A stretch of DNA of 64,000 nt from Streptomyces sp. CB01201. GTDB taxonomy: Bacteria > Actinomycetota > Actinomycetes > Streptomycetales > Streptomycetaceae. The position numbers and the translations under genes were made by a program. The notes under the pieces were generated by a model. It ran no database searches. It was given only the letters and a program-made list of their open reading frames with translations, and was not told the origin of the DNA. This document shows positions 16,489 through 25,717 of the stretch, piece by piece (within the stretch, counting starts at the first letter, position 1; each line of letters starts with the position of its first letter). The stretch spans positions 98,695 to 162,694 of the forward strand of contig NZ_NNBJ01000018.1 in the NCBI RefSeq assembly GCF_002803085.1, given 5' to 3'.

Positions 16489-17826
16489 TCACACCTCGCC
16501 GTAGGCGGGCGCGGGCGCGGCGGACGCGGGCACGGCGGCCGGTTCGCGGATGTATACCGCCCAGGTCACCGCGAAACACGCCGCGTAGCAGACGAGGAAG
16601 GCGGCGAAGGCGGCGGTGCCGGTGCCCGAGGTCTGGAAGGACTGGCGGAAGGCGAGGTTGATGGCGAGCCCGCCGAGCCCGCCGACCGCACCGACGATCC
16701 CCATCGCCGCCCCCGAGAGCCGCCGCCCGTGGGCCGCCGCCGCCTCCCCCGCGAGGCCGCGTGCCAGGGCCTTGGCCTGGAAGATGGCGGGGATCATCTT
16801 GTACGTGGACCCGTTGCCGAGCCCGCTGAGCACGAACAGCGCGATGAAGCCGGTGAGGAAGACGGGCAGCGACTTCTGCGCGGAGGCGTACAGGACGACC
16901 CCGGTGGCGGCGGCCATCGCGGCGAAGTTCCCCAGCGTGATGCGGGCGCCGCCCCAGCGGTCGGCGAGGCGGCCGCCGACGGGCCGGATCAGGGAGCCGA
17001 GCAGCGGTCCGATGAAGGTGAGCGAGGCGGCCTGCAAGGGGGTCCGGCCGAACTGGGTCTGGAGCACCAGGCCGAAGGCGAAGCCGTAGCCGATGAAGGA
17101 GCCGAACGTGCCGACGTACAGGAACGCCATGATCCAGGTGTGCCCGTCGCGCAGCGCCTCCCCGGCAGCGCCCTTGTCCTCGCGGACGGGCGCCAGGTTG
17201 TCCATGCCGAGCGCCGCCCCGAGCCCGGCGAGGGCGACCAGCGGCAGGTAGACGGCGAGCACGAGGCGCGGGTGGGTGGCGCCGGCGGTCGCGATGACGA
17301 GCAGCCCGACTAGCTGCACCACGGGGACGCCGATGTTGCCGCCGCCCGCGTTCAGGCCGAGCGCCCAGCCCTTCTCGCGGAGCGGGAAGAAGGCGTTGAT
17401 GTTGGTCATCGAGGAGGCGAAGTTGCCGCCGCCCACCCCGGCGAGCGCGGCCACCAGCAGGAACGTGGTGTACGAGGTGCCGGGCTCCATCGCGAACCAC
17501 GCGGCGCCCGCCGGGAGCAGGAGCAGCAGTGAGCTGAAGACGCTCCAGTTGCGGCCGCCGAAGCGGGCGACGGCGAAGGTGTAGGGGATGCGGGCGAGGG
17601 CACCGACGAGGGTCGACACCGAGATGAGGAAGAACTTGCCCGCGGGGTCGACTCCGTAGGCGGGGCCCATGAAGAGGACCATCACCGACCACAGCGTCCA
17701 GATGGAGAATCCGACGTGTTCGCAGAACACGGACAGGTAGAGGTTGCGCCGGGCGACGCGCCTGCCGGTCTCGCGCCAGAAGGCGTCGTCCTCCGGTTCC
17801 CACCGCTCGATCCAACGGCCGGCCAT
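16489..17826 (-). CDS. narK: Nitrate/nitrite transporter, NarK family
   Basis: This 445-residue inner-membrane protein of the major facilitator superfamily moves nitrate in or nitrite out. About twelve hydrophobic segments are visible. The nitrate signature motifs are present as AGVGGGNFASSMTNINAFFP and, in the second half, GLGNGSTYKMIP. The start ATG at 17826 leads into MAGRWIERWEPED, which is usual for the actinobacterial proteins. It stands upstream of nnaR on the same strand with a 102-base gap that holds a GlnR box. A degenerate GlnR-like site lies about 53 bases before narK itself (17879-17894). Confidence 0.9.
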   Translation of the reverse strand: MAGRWIERWEPEDDAFWRETGRRVARRNLYLSVFCEHVGFSIWTLWSVMVLFMGPAYGVDPAGKFFLISVSTLVGALARIPYTFAVARFGGRNWSVFSSLLLLLPAGAAWFAMEPGTSYTTFLLVAALAGVGGGNFASSMTNINAFFPLREKGWALGLNAGGGNIGVPVVQLVGLLVIATAGATHPRLVLAVYLPLVALAGLGAALGMDNLAPVREDKGAAGEALRDGHTWIMAFLYVGTFGSFIGYGFAFGLVLQTQFGRTPLQAASLTFIGPLLGSLIRPVGGRLADRWGGARITLGNFAAMAAATGVVLYASAQKSLPVFLTGFIALFVLSGLGNGSTYKMIPAIFQAKALARGLAGEAAAAHGRRLSGAAMGIVGAVGGLGGLAINLAFRQSFQTSGTGTAAFAAFLVCYAACFAVTWAVYIREPAAVPASAAPAPAYGEV

Positions 17827-17878
17827 CGTGCCTCCACGGTCGTAGCGCTTGTCGTGACAGCGACCTTACGGACGGCGG

Positions 17879-17894
17879 GTTTCGGCCGGGTGCC
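17879..17894 (-). promoter_or_regulatory. Possible degenerate GlnR site before narK
   Basis: The minus strand reads GGCAC, six bases, GAAAC. The second half matches the GlnR consensus fully and the first lacks the T. A perfect GTCAC half stands nearby with wrong spacing. Confidence 0.35.
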
Positions 17895-17970
17895 CGCGGG
17901 TGACCGGGGTGCAACCTTGTCTTCACGCGGGGCGGGCGGCGGCGGTGAGACCGCCGCCCGCCCGGTGGTG

Positions 17971-19128
17971 TCAGGCGGGCCAGAGCCGGGGTCGGCGCTT
18001 GGCGGCCACGTCCTCGACCCAGCCGAAGCACAGCACGCACAGGCCGATGAGGACCCAGGTCACCAGGAGCACCGGCCAGGAGCTGTCGAGGAACCGGCCC
18101 AAGCCCGCCAGTGCGTCGATGCTCCACAGGTCGTCCCAGACCGTGGCGGCCACCAGGATGCACAGGTTGTGCCACAGATAGACCGTCACGGCCCGCGAGT
18201 TGAGCAGGGTGATCAGACGGTCCCAGCGGCGCAGCGGGGCGGGCCAGGTGGCCCAGGAGGGGCTGATGTGCAGCAGCAGGAAGACCGCACCGAGCGACCA
18301 CAGGGTCTGCGCGAGCGGGATCGAGTCCAGCTCGGTGTCGCCGAAGAGGGAGAACCCGCCGTGCACCGCCCACCAGAAGCCGACGGCCATCACGATCGGC
18401 GCGAGCGAGGGCACCAGGTAGTTCGGCAACTTCCGCAGCACGCCCGCCTGGTGGGCCATGCCGAGGATCCAGCAGGCGCCGAAGGTGGCGAAGTCGGTGA
18501 GCGCGGAGTCGATCCGCTCGGGCAGCCCGAGGTCGACGAACTCCAGGAGCGCCGACAGCGCGACCGGCGCGAAGACCGTCGGCCACGGCAGGCGCCGGAG
18601 GAGCGTCCTGAAGAGCGGCGAGAGCAGCACGAACCACAGGTAGGCGCGCAGGTACCAGAGCGGTTCGGCGAGGTTGGCGCCCCAGTTGTCGCCGAGCACG
18701 TGGTGGATGCCGGGCAGGCCGGCCGCGTACGGCGGGTCGCTGAGCGGGACCACCCAGAACAGCAGGTGGCCCCACCACCAGGCCGGGTGCCCGTCGGATG
18801 CGGGGCCCCAGCCCTGGGCGAGCATGCCGGTGATGCCGACCGCGCCGAGCAGCCACATCGGTGGCAGGAGCCGGCGCAGCCGGCCGCGGACGACCTGGAC
18901 GGCGGGCCGCTTCAGGGAGCGGGCCATCAGGTTTCCGGCGAGCGCGAACATCACGCCCATGGAGGGGAAGGCGATCGGCAGCCAGGCCCAGCCCATCAGG
19001 TGGTAGAGCACCACCCGGAACAGGGCGAGGGCGCGCAGGAAGTCGAAGTAGCGGTCGCGGGCGGGCGGCCGGGGCGCCGGGGCGGGCGGGGTGGCCGCCG
19101 CCTCCGGCACCTCCACGTACGCGGTCAT
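17971..19128 (-). CDS. Membrane acyltransferase (type 3) of a matAB-like locus
   Basis: This 385-residue integral membrane protein belongs to the acyltransferase-3/OafA group that decorates surface sugars. The family start RYFDFLRALALFRVVLYHLMGW contains the conserved R and H. About ten membrane segments follow. Its ATG overlaps the stop of the polysaccharide synthase gene as ATGA, so the two act together, probably by acylating or finishing the polymer. In S. coelicolor and S. lividans a gene pair at this position, matAB, makes a poly-beta-1,6-GlcNAc-like glue that holds hyphae in pellets. I do not assign the A or B letter because I am not sure of it. Confidence 0.82.
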   Translation of the reverse strand: MTAYVEVPEAAATPPAPAPRPPARDRYFDFLRALALFRVVLYHLMGWAWLPIAFPSMGVMFALAGNLMARSLKRPAVQVVRGRLRRLLPPMWLLGAVGITGMLAQGWGPASDGHPAWWWGHLLFWVVPLSDPPYAAGLPGIHHVLGDNWGANLAEPLWYLRAYLWFVLLSPLFRTLLRRLPWPTVFAPVALSALLEFVDLGLPERIDSALTDFATFGACWILGMAHQAGVLRKLPNYLVPSLAPIVMAVGFWWAVHGGFSLFGDTELDSIPLAQTLWSLGAVFLLLHISPSWATWPAPLRRWDRLITLLNSRAVTVYLWHNLCILVAATVWDDLWSIDALAGLGRFLDSSWPVLLVTWVLIGLCVLCFGWVEDVAAKRRPRLWPA

Positions 19129-21281
19129 CCGGCGACCGCCTTCCGCTCGGCCGGGTTGCCCGGAGCCTCGACCACGCCGGTGCGGCGCAGCTTCTGCCAG
19201 CGGAGCCGGCCGCCGGTGACCGCGGTGATCCAGGACTGGAGCAGCACGACGTACATCAGCTGCCGGTACAGGACCTGCTGGAGCGGCAGGGACAGCAGAT
19301 GGGTGAGCCGCTCCTTGTCGAGCCGGAACGCGTAGGCCGCGCACACCCCTTGGATCGCGAGCACGACGAGCCAGGCCACGATGGTCTGCCCGGTCTTGCC
19401 GAAGACGATCCCGTACAGCAGGAAGATGTCGATGAGCGGGGCGAGCAGCGGGGCCACCACCATGAACAGGGCGACGAGCGGCAGGCCGACGCGGCCGAAG
19501 CGGCCCGAGGCACCGCGGTCCTTGATGGCGCCGCGGTGCTTCCAGATCGCCTGCATGGTGCCGTACGACCAGCGGTAGCGCTGCGACCAGAGCTGCTGGA
19601 CCGACTCGGGGGCCTCGGTCCAGGCGCGGGCGTTCTCGGCGTAGACCACGCGCCAGCCGTCGCGGTGGATGGCCATGGTGATGTCGGTGTCCTCGGCGAG
19701 GGTGTCCTCGCTCATGCCGCCGACCCGCTCCAGGGCCTGGCGGCGGAAGGCGCCGACCGCGCCGGGGATGGTGGGCATGATGCCCATCAGGTCGTACATG
19801 CGGCGGTCGAGGTTGAAGCCCATCACGTACTCGATGTGCTGCCAGGCGCCGATGAGCGAGTCCCGGTTGCCGACCTTGGCGTTGCCGGCGACCGCGCCGA
19901 CGCGCGAGCTGCCGAAGGGCTGGACGAGTTCGCGGACGGTGCCGGGCTCGAAGACGGTGTCGCCGTCCATCATCACGACGATCTCGTAACGGGCGTGCGC
20001 GATACCGTTGTTGAGGGCGGCGGGCTTGCCCGCGTTCTCCTGGCGCACCACGCGCACGTTGGGGTGTCCGAGCGCCTCGACGATGTCGGCGGTGCCGTCG
20101 CTCGAACCGTCGTCGATGACGATCACTTCGATCGGATGATCGCTCGCCATGAGCGAACGAACGGTGTTGGCGATGCATTCGCGCTCGTTGTACGCGGGCA
20201 CGAGCACCGAGACCGGTTCGGTGACCGGCGGCCCCCACGCGAAGTCCTTGCGGCGCACCTTGCGGGCGTGCACGAAGGACAGCACCAGCATCAGGCCGAA
20301 GCGGGTGAAGACGAGCACGCCGATGACGGCGAGGCCGACGACCAGGAAGTCGGTGGTGTGCTCGGCGACCTGGACGGCCCCGACGAACGCCTCGCCCTTC
20401 CACAGGTCCATGCCGCTGACCGGGGTCAGCGCGCTGGGTGCGCCGAGGGCGGTGGTGAGGTTGACGAAGGTGTAGCCCGACTCCTGCATGTCCGGCAGGA
20501 ACTTGTCGAGTGCGGCCACGGTCTGCGAGCGGTCGCCGCCGAAGTCGTGCATCAGGACGATGGCGCCCTTGTCGTCCTCCGGGGTGGCGTTGTGGATGAT
20601 CTTCTTGACGCCGGGCCGCTGCCAGTCCTCGCTGTCGGTGGAGTCGAGCGCCACGACATAGCCCTTGCTGCCGACGTACTGGACGACCGGCCAGGTGTCG
20701 TTGTCCATGGCGTCGGCGAACGAGGAGTACGGGGGCCGGAACAGCGAGCTGTGCACGCCCGCGGCGCCCGCGAGCGCCAGCTGGTTCTCCGAGAGCTCGC
20801 GGTCGATCCGCGACTTCGACTGGTAGGACAGATCGGGGTGGTTGAAGGTGTGCAGACCCACCTCGTGGCCCTCGGCGACCATGCGCTTGACGAGGTCGGG
20901 GTAGCGCGAGGCGTTGGTTCCGGTGACGAAGAAGACGGCGTGCGCGTGGTACTTCTTCAGCTCGTCGAGGACCTTCGGCGTCCAGGTGGGGTCCGGGCCG
21001 TCGTCGAAGGTGATGACGATCTTGTGGTCCGGTATCCGGAGGCTGACCGGCTTGTCCGGGGTGCGCGCGTCGATGACCGGGCCGCCGTCGATGATCTTCT
21101 CGGGCACCTTGTCGGTGGGCGCGGGATCGCGCACGCGGTGGTCCGCGGAGATCTCGCTGTGCACATAGCCGCGCAGCATCAGCATCGCGACGAGCGCGAC
21201 GAGCAGGAGCAGCGGCAGCAGATAGCGCATGGGCAGCCGCTTGCGCCGCGACGGCCGCGGCTTGGCCTGGGTGGTTCTCAT
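19125..21281 (-). CDS. Bifunctional polysaccharide deacetylase and GT2 synthase (matAB type)
   Basis: This 718-residue membrane protein fuses two activities on one chain. After an N-terminal anchor (about 18-37), a NodB-type deacetylase domain shows TFDDGPD at 91-97 and the metal-binding HTFNH at 144-148. After a second membrane segment (about 312-335) a family 2 glycosyltransferase follows, with VIDDGSSDGT, MDGDT, EDTD and QRYRW, the motifs of processive synthases such as PgaC or HasA. More membrane segments close the protein. The arrangement suggests a polymer made inside, exported by the same chain and partly deacetylated outside. In streptomycetes the mat locus makes such an adhesive. Its partner is the overlapping acyltransferase gene. 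Confidence 0.88.
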   Translation of the reverse strand: MRTTQAKPRPSRRKRLPMRYLLPLLLLVALVAMLMLRGYVHSEISADHRVRDPAPTDKVPEKIIDGGPVIDARTPDKPVSLRIPDHKIVITFDDGPDPTWTPKVLDELKKYHAHAVFFVTGTNASRYPDLVKRMVAEGHEVGLHTFNHPDLSYQSKSRIDRELSENQLALAGAAGVHSSLFRPPYSSFADAMDNDTWPVVQYVGSKGYVVALDSTDSEDWQRPGVKKIIHNATPEDDKGAIVLMHDFGGDRSQTVAALDKFLPDMQESGYTFVNLTTALGAPSALTPVSGMDLWKGEAFVGAVQVAEHTTDFLVVGLAVIGVLVFTRFGLMLVLSFVHARKVRRKDFAWGPPVTEPVSVLVPAYNERECIANTVRSLMASDHPIEVIVIDDGSSDGTADIVEALGHPNVRVVRQENAGKPAALNNGIAHARYEIVVMMDGDTVFEPGTVRELVQPFGSSRVGAVAGNAKVGNRDSLIGAWQHIEYVMGFNLDRRMYDLMGIMPTIPGAVGAFRRQALERVGGMSEDTLAEDTDITMAIHRDGWRVVYAENARAWTEAPESVQQLWSQRYRWSYGTMQAIWKHRGAIKDRGASGRFGRVGLPLVALFMVVAPLLAPLIDIFLLYGIVFGKTGQTIVAWLVVLAIQGVCAAYAFRLDKERLTHLLSLPLQQVLYRQLMYVVLLQSWITAVTGGRLRWQKLRRTGVVEAPGNPAERKAVAG

Positions 21282-21447
21282 GGCAGGTGTCGTTACGCCT
21301 TCGGGGCGGTACGCCGAGGTGGCCGTACGGGGTTGGTGCTCAGGGTGCTCGGACCGCCGTCCGGACCACTGCGGGCGGGCCCGGGGGACGGGGTTGCTCG
21401 GGGCCGCTGCTCCCGGGCCGGCACGGGCGGGCCGGGGACAGCGGGGC

Positions 21448-22083
21448 TCAGGCGCCGGTCTTGCCGGCGGTGGGGGTGATCGCGCCGTTGGCGGCCGGCT
21501 TGTGCGAGGCGCCGGGGTGCGGGGATGCCTTGCTGCCCACCGGGCTGTGCCCGGTGACGGGCGCGGCGCTGTGCACGGCCTTGGCGGGCTTGGACGCCTT
21601 GGCCAGGGGGGCCTTGGGCACGCTGTGCGTGGGGGCCGCGGCCTGCTTCGGGGAGGCCTTCGGCTGCGGGACCTGCGAGGCGGCCGCCCGGGGCGGCGCC
21701 GTGACGGCGTCGGCCTTGCCGCCGTCGGGGAGGTTCAGGCCGGGGGCCTGGGAGTTGCCGCCGAGCAGCGAGCCGACGAGGGCCACCGCGAAGCCGGTGG
21801 CGGCGAGCCCGCAGAGCCAGCCGAGCCCGCGCAGCTTCTTGCCGCGCCGCCCGCTGGCGTCGACGAACACGGGCCGGTCGTGGCCCTGCTGGGCGGGGAT
21901 GCCCGGCAGCGGGTTGAAGATCGGGATCTCGACGGTCGCGGACCGCTCGACCGGCTCCTGCTTCTTGATCAACTCCGCTGCGGAGACGCCGAGTTGCATC
22001 GTCGCGTCGGGCGAGGGCCGGCGATCCCCCGGCCGGCCGGAGCGGGGCTGTCCGCCCGGCCCGTTGGTTATCCGACTGTCCAT
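21448..22083 (-). CDS. Single-pass membrane protein with Pro/Ala/Lys-rich tail
   Basis: I do not recognise this 211-residue protein beyond its layout. A cytoplasmic part of about 90 residues includes VSAAELIKKQEPVERSATVE. One membrane segment follows (about 90-112, LCGLAATGFAVALVGSLLGG). The outer tail of about 100 residues is rich in Ala, Pro, Lys and Ser and looks disordered. The ATG at 22083 has AGGGAG about 11 bases upstream. A GTG at 22095 is possible. It lies 166 bases upstream of the synthase gene on the same strand, so it may belong to the polysaccharide locus, for example as a wall-spanning accessory. Confidence 0.7.
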   Translation of the reverse strand: MDSRITNGPGGQPRSGRPGDRRPSPDATMQLGVSAAELIKKQEPVERSATVEIPIFNPLPGIPAQQGHDRPVFVDASGRRGKKLRGLGWLCGLAATGFAVALVGSLLGGNSQAPGLNLPDGGKADAVTAPPRAAASQVPQPKASPKQAAAPTHSVPKAPLAKASKPAKAVHSAAPVTGHSPVGSKASPHPGASHKPAANGAITPTAGKTGA

Positions 22084-22235
22084 GTTCGTACGCACTCCCT
22101 GAATGTGTTTCGCGGGTTGCGCGCACGACTCCCGGGCGCCACATCCGGAACGAGGAGACCCCACTCGTTCCGCGCGCCCCCATATCCCGCCGCACCCGGG
22201 CGATGAATGTAGCGCACGAGCCTGTGGACATGTGT

Positions 22236-23246
22236 TCACGTATCGAGTGATGTTCGCCCTGGCCCGTCCACTTGTGGGGCATCGGCCGCCATCAGGGACA
22301 AGTCGGGCGCCGGAAGCCAGCTTCCGCGGGGCCTGTCCAACCAACCGTGTGCCGCCGCCGCTTCGCGCGCGACCTCGCGCAGGACGCGCACGCCGGGATG
22401 CGCGAGTCCCCTGCGCCACACCAGGGAGACCGGCGCCAGCGGTACGGGTCCGGTCAGCGGGCGCACCACCATGCCGGGCACGTCCATGAACTCGGTGCTG
22501 GCCAGCACCGACCAGCCCTGCTTGCGCACCACCCGGACGAACTCCTCCTCGCCCGCGATCTCCGGGAAGGGCGCGGCCGCCCGGATGCCGCGCCCGGCGA
22601 AGAGCCGCTCGGCCAGATCGGTCCACTCGGTGGTGGCCGGGTTGCCCGCAGCCGTGTAGAGCGTCTCGCCGGCCAGGGCGGCCAGCGGCACCTCGGCCAG
22701 GCCCGCGAGCCGGTGCCCCGCGTCGAGCAGCACCGCCATCCGCTCGTAGCGCACCGGCTGGTGTCCGAGCCCCGCGAGGACCGCGGGGTCGAGCCCGGCC
22801 ACCCGGCCGAAGGAGACGTCGAGGCGCCCGGCGAGGATCTCGGCGGCGGCCCCGCTGAGCCCGCTGATGAACCGGGCCACGAACTCGACGCCGGGCGCCC
22901 GCTCCCGGGCCCCGGCAAGGACCCGCGCACCGGTGCCGACGGGCGCCGAGATGTCGACGAGCAGCGGCCGCCCGGCGCCCCGGTCCACCCACGCGGCGCG
23001 CAGTTCGTCGTGCGCGGCGAGCACTCCGCGGGCGTACGGCAGCAGCCGTGTCCCGTCGGCGGTGAGCGCCACGGCCCGGGTGGTCCGCACGAAGAGTTCG
23101 GTGCCCAACTCCCGTTCCAGGCGCCGGATGTCACGGCTCAGCGCCTGCTGGGCGACGAAGAGCCGGGCGGCCGCGCGGGTGAAGTGCAGCTCCTCGGCGA
23201 CGGCGGCGAAGGAGCGCAGCAGGCGCGGGTCGATGTCGTGGGGCAC
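22236..23246 (-). CDS. LysR-family transcriptional regulator
   Basis: This 336-residue protein has the LysR winged helix at residues about 6-65 (LLRSFAAVAEELHFTRAAARL, then QQALSRDIRRLERELG) and a periplasmic-binding-protein-like effector domain after residue 90. The GTG at 23246 is the only start before the helix-turn-helix. It is divergent from an MFS exporter gene, and an inverted repeat lies between the two starts, so it probably regulates that gene and itself. The effector is unknown. Confidence 0.88.
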   Translation of the reverse strand: MPHDIDPRLLRSFAAVAEELHFTRAAARLFVAQQALSRDIRRLERELGTELFVRTTRAVALTADGTRLLPYARGVLAAHDELRAAWVDRGAGRPLLVDISAPVGTGARVLAGARERAPGVEFVARFISGLSGAAAEILAGRLDVSFGRVAGLDPAVLAGLGHQPVRYERMAVLLDAGHRLAGLAEVPLAALAGETLYTAAGNPATTEWTDLAERLFAGRGIRAAAPFPEIAGEEEFVRVVRKQGWSVLASTEFMDVPGMVVRPLTGPVPLAPVSLVWRRGLAHPGVRVLREVAREAAAAHGWLDRPRGSWLPAPDLSLMAADAPQVDGPGRTSLDT

Positions 23247-23271
23247 ACCCGGCAGTCAACAGCAGCACCGA

Positions 23272-23292
23272 CACCCACAACAAGAGTGGGTG
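23272..23292. promoter_or_regulatory. Inverted repeat between lysR and MFS genes
   Basis: CACCCAC (23272-23278) and GTGGGTG (23286-23292) are perfect seven-base arms separated by seven bases, 26 bases from the LysR start and 57 from the transporter start. The size and place fit a LysR operator. Confidence 0.5.
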
Positions 23293-23348
23293 AATGGGCG
23301 CTGATCAGGTGTTGGACCCCCGCACGCGGCCCCCGAAAGGATCGGGGC

Positions 23349-24575
23349 ATGCCGCAGACAACCCCGCTCGCCCGCCGCCGGAACGCGTACATACGCCTGT
23401 TCCGCGCCCCCGGCGCCCTCGCCTTCACGCTGGGCAATCTCGTCGCCCGGCTGCCCATGGGCATGTTCGGCGTCAGCGCCGTGTTCATGATCGCGGGCGC
23501 CCGTGGTTCCTACGCCCTCGCGGGCGCGGTCACCGCCACCGGGCTCGCCGCGACCGCGCTGGTCGCGCCCTGGACGGCCCGGCTGGTCGACCGCTACGGC
23601 CAGGCCCGAATCGCCGTGCCGGCGACGGCTGTTGCCGCCTCCGGCTCGCTCGCCCTGCTCCTGTGCGTGCACTTCGACGCCCCCGCCTGGACCCTGTTCG
23701 CCGCTTACGCCGCGACCGCCACCACCCCCAACACCGGCGGCATGTCCCGGGCCCGCTGGGCCCATCTGTACCGGGACGACCCGGGCGCCCTGCACACCGC
23801 CAACTCCTTCGAGCAGGCCGTCGACGAGCTCTGCTTCATGCTCGGCCCGGTCATCGCGGCGGCCCTCTGCTCGGCCTTGTTCCCCGAGGCGGGCACGCTG
23901 ATCGGCGCGGTGCTGCTGCTGACCGGCATCCTGCTGTTCGCCGCCCAGCGCACGACCGAGCCGCCGGTCACGCCCCGCACGGAGGGCGCCAAGTCCCCCG
24001 TGCGGACCAGGGGGTTCGCCCCGCTGCTCGCCGTCTTCCTCGCCACCGGCGCGGTCTTCGGCTCCCTGGAGGTGGTGACCATCGCCTACGCCGACGGGCT
24101 CGGCCACCGCTCGGCGGCCGGCGGGGTGCTCGCGCTCCAGGCCGCCGGCTCCTGCGCCGCCGGGCTCCTGTACGGGTCGGCACGGCCGGCCGTCGATCTG
24201 TCCCGGCGCCTGGTGGGCTGTGTCGCGGCGATGGCCGCGCTGATGTGCCTGCCGCTGCTCGCGGCGCGCACCACCGGCTCCCTCGCGGCGCTCGCGGCGG
24301 CGCTGCTCTGCGCGGGCGCCGCGACCGCGCCGACCATGGTCACCGGCATGACGCTGGTCCAGCGGCGCACCCCCGAGGGCCGGCTGAACGAGGGCATGAC
24401 GCTCGCGGTCACCGCGATCCTCGGCGGCATCGCGGCGGGCTCGGCCGTCGGCGGCCAGGTCATCGAGCGGGCGGGCGCGGGGACGGGCTACTCGGTCCCG
24501 CTCTGCGCCGCGGCCCTCGCCCTGCTGGTGAGCGCCGTCGTACACGGGCGGTACGCCGCCCCGCCCCGCCGATAG
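23349..24575 (+). CDS. MFS transporter
   Basis: This 408-residue membrane protein has about twelve hydrophobic segments and the loop motif DRYGQAR after segment 2-3, typical of major facilitator exporters. It lacks motifs that would show the substrate. The ATG at 23349 follows GAAAGGATCG, a reasonable ribosome binding site. It is transcribed divergently from the LysR gene and converges on the tmRNA gene, sharing a hairpin terminator. Confidence 0.85.
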   Translation: MPQTTPLARRRNAYIRLFRAPGALAFTLGNLVARLPMGMFGVSAVFMIAGARGSYALAGAVTATGLAATALVAPWTARLVDRYGQARIAVPATAVAASGSLALLLCVHFDAPAWTLFAAYAATATTPNTGGMSRARWAHLYRDDPGALHTANSFEQAVDELCFMLGPVIAAALCSALFPEAGTLIGAVLLLTGILLFAAQRTTEPPVTPRTEGAKSPVRTRGFAPLLAVFLATGAVFGSLEVVTIAYADGLGHRSAAGGVLALQAAGSCAAGLLYGSARPAVDLSRRLVGCVAAMAALMCLPLLAARTTGSLAALAAALLCAGAATAPTMVTGMTLVQRRTPEGRLNEGMTLAVTAILGGIAAGSAVGGQVIERAGAGTGYSVPLCAAALALLVSAVVHGRYAAPPRR

Positions 24576-24619
24576 GCGAGCGGCCGAGGCGGATGGGACA
24601 CCGGTCCCGGACACGACAA

Positions 24620-24649
24620 AGGCCCGGCCGCTCGAAAGCGACCGGGCCT
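24620..24649. terminator. Shared terminator between MFS and tmRNA genes
   Basis: Thirteen-base arms with one mismatch (24620-24632 and 24637-24649) enclose the tetraloop CGAA. The hairpin sits between convergent transcription units. Confidence 0.75.
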
Positions 24650-24697
24650 GTGCCTACATGGGGCGAGGAGATCCGGAAATCCGGCGCTCCTCGATCG

Positions 24698-25064
24698 TGG
24701 AGATGGCGGGAATCGAACCCGCGTCCAACGGTGCAAAAACAGGGCTTCTCCGTGTGCAGTTCGCTGCGATTTTCTCGGCCCCGGCAATCACGCGAACAAG
24801 TCGCCGACGGGCCCAGCCACTGTTTGATTTCCTTCCAAACCCCGTGACCGGGTCTAGAAGTTTAGTTCCCTAGCTGATGCCAGTATCCGGGTCGGGAACA
24901 GCCCCGGGCTGACACTTCGCAAGTCGCTACTTAGGCAGCGAGGGCGAAGGAATCGCGCTTGGTGTTGGCGATTATTGTTTGCGACATATGGTTTACGAGA
25001 TCATTGCCGCTTCCTCGACACGCTTCCCCTGCTTCGACATCCGCTGTCGAAACCGATCATCCCC
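24698..25064 (-). ncRNA. ssrA: tmRNA (transfer-messenger RNA)
   Basis: This RNA of about 367 bases frees stalled ribosomes and tags the broken protein. The 5' end GGGGATG pairs with CATCTCC at the 3' end to form the acceptor stem, and GGTTCGATTCC gives the T arm. CCA is not encoded. The tag frame near 24931-24969 reads ANTKRDSFALAA followed by TAA. The S. coelicolor tag as I recall it is ANTKRDSSQQAFALAA, four residues longer. The gene smpB, whose product carries tmRNA to the ribosome, lies directly upstream on the same strand. Confidence 0.95.
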
Positions 25065-25170
25065 ATGTTGTTTTTTCAAGGTGGTGCCACACCTTCGCTG
25101 AGGTGCAGTGCCATCGTACGTGACCAACGCCCGAGGGTGCCAGCCTATTCCGCCCGGCCCGGCCACCGGC

Positions 25171-25683
25171 CTAGCGCAGGCTGGCCCGCTCCTTGCGCTT
25201 GACGGCGGAGATGGCACGGTCCGTCTCGCGGCGGTCCTGCTTCTCGCGCAGCGTCTGACGCTTGTCGTACTCCTTCTTGCCCTTGGCGAGCGCGATCTCG
25301 ATCTTCGCCCGGCCGTCCTTGAAGTACAGCGCGAGGGGCACGATCGTGTGACCCGACTCCCCGGACTTCGCCTCCAGCTTGTCGATCTCGACCCGGTGCA
25401 GCAGCAGCTTCCGCTTGCGCCGCGCGCTGTGGTTGGTCCAGGTGCCCTGCGCGTACTCCGGCACATGCACGTTGTGCAGCCAGGCCTCGCCGCCGTCGAT
25501 CTGCACGAAGCCGTCCACCAGCGAGGCGCGGCCCTGGCGCAGCGACTTCACCTCGGTACCGGTGAGCACGAGACCGCACTCGTAGGTGTCGATGATGAGG
25601 TAGTCGTGGCGTGCCTTCTTGTTCTGCGCGACCAGCTTGCGCTTGCTGTCCTTCTCTTTGTCCTTGCCCGTGTTCTTAGCCAT
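25171..25683 (-). CDS. smpB: SsrA-binding protein
   Basis: This 170-residue protein binds tmRNA and mimics the anticodon arm in the ribosome. Typical strings are NKKARHDYLI, GLVLTGTEVKSLR, WLHNVHVPEY and the basic tail GKKEYDKRQTLREKQDRRE. It lies 34 bases after the C-terminal protease gene and 106 bases before tmRNA, an arrangement common in actinobacteria. Confidence 0.96.
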   Translation of the reverse strand: MAKNTGKDKEKDSKRKLVAQNKKARHDYLIIDTYECGLVLTGTEVKSLRQGRASLVDGFVQIDGGEAWLHNVHVPEYAQGTWTNHSARRKRKLLLHRVEIDKLEAKSGESGHTIVPLALYFKDGRAKIEIALAKGKKEYDKRQTLREKQDRRETDRAISAVKRKERASLR

Positions 25684-25717
25684 AGTGCGGCCATTTTCGC
25701 ACCCCGGCGCAACAGGT

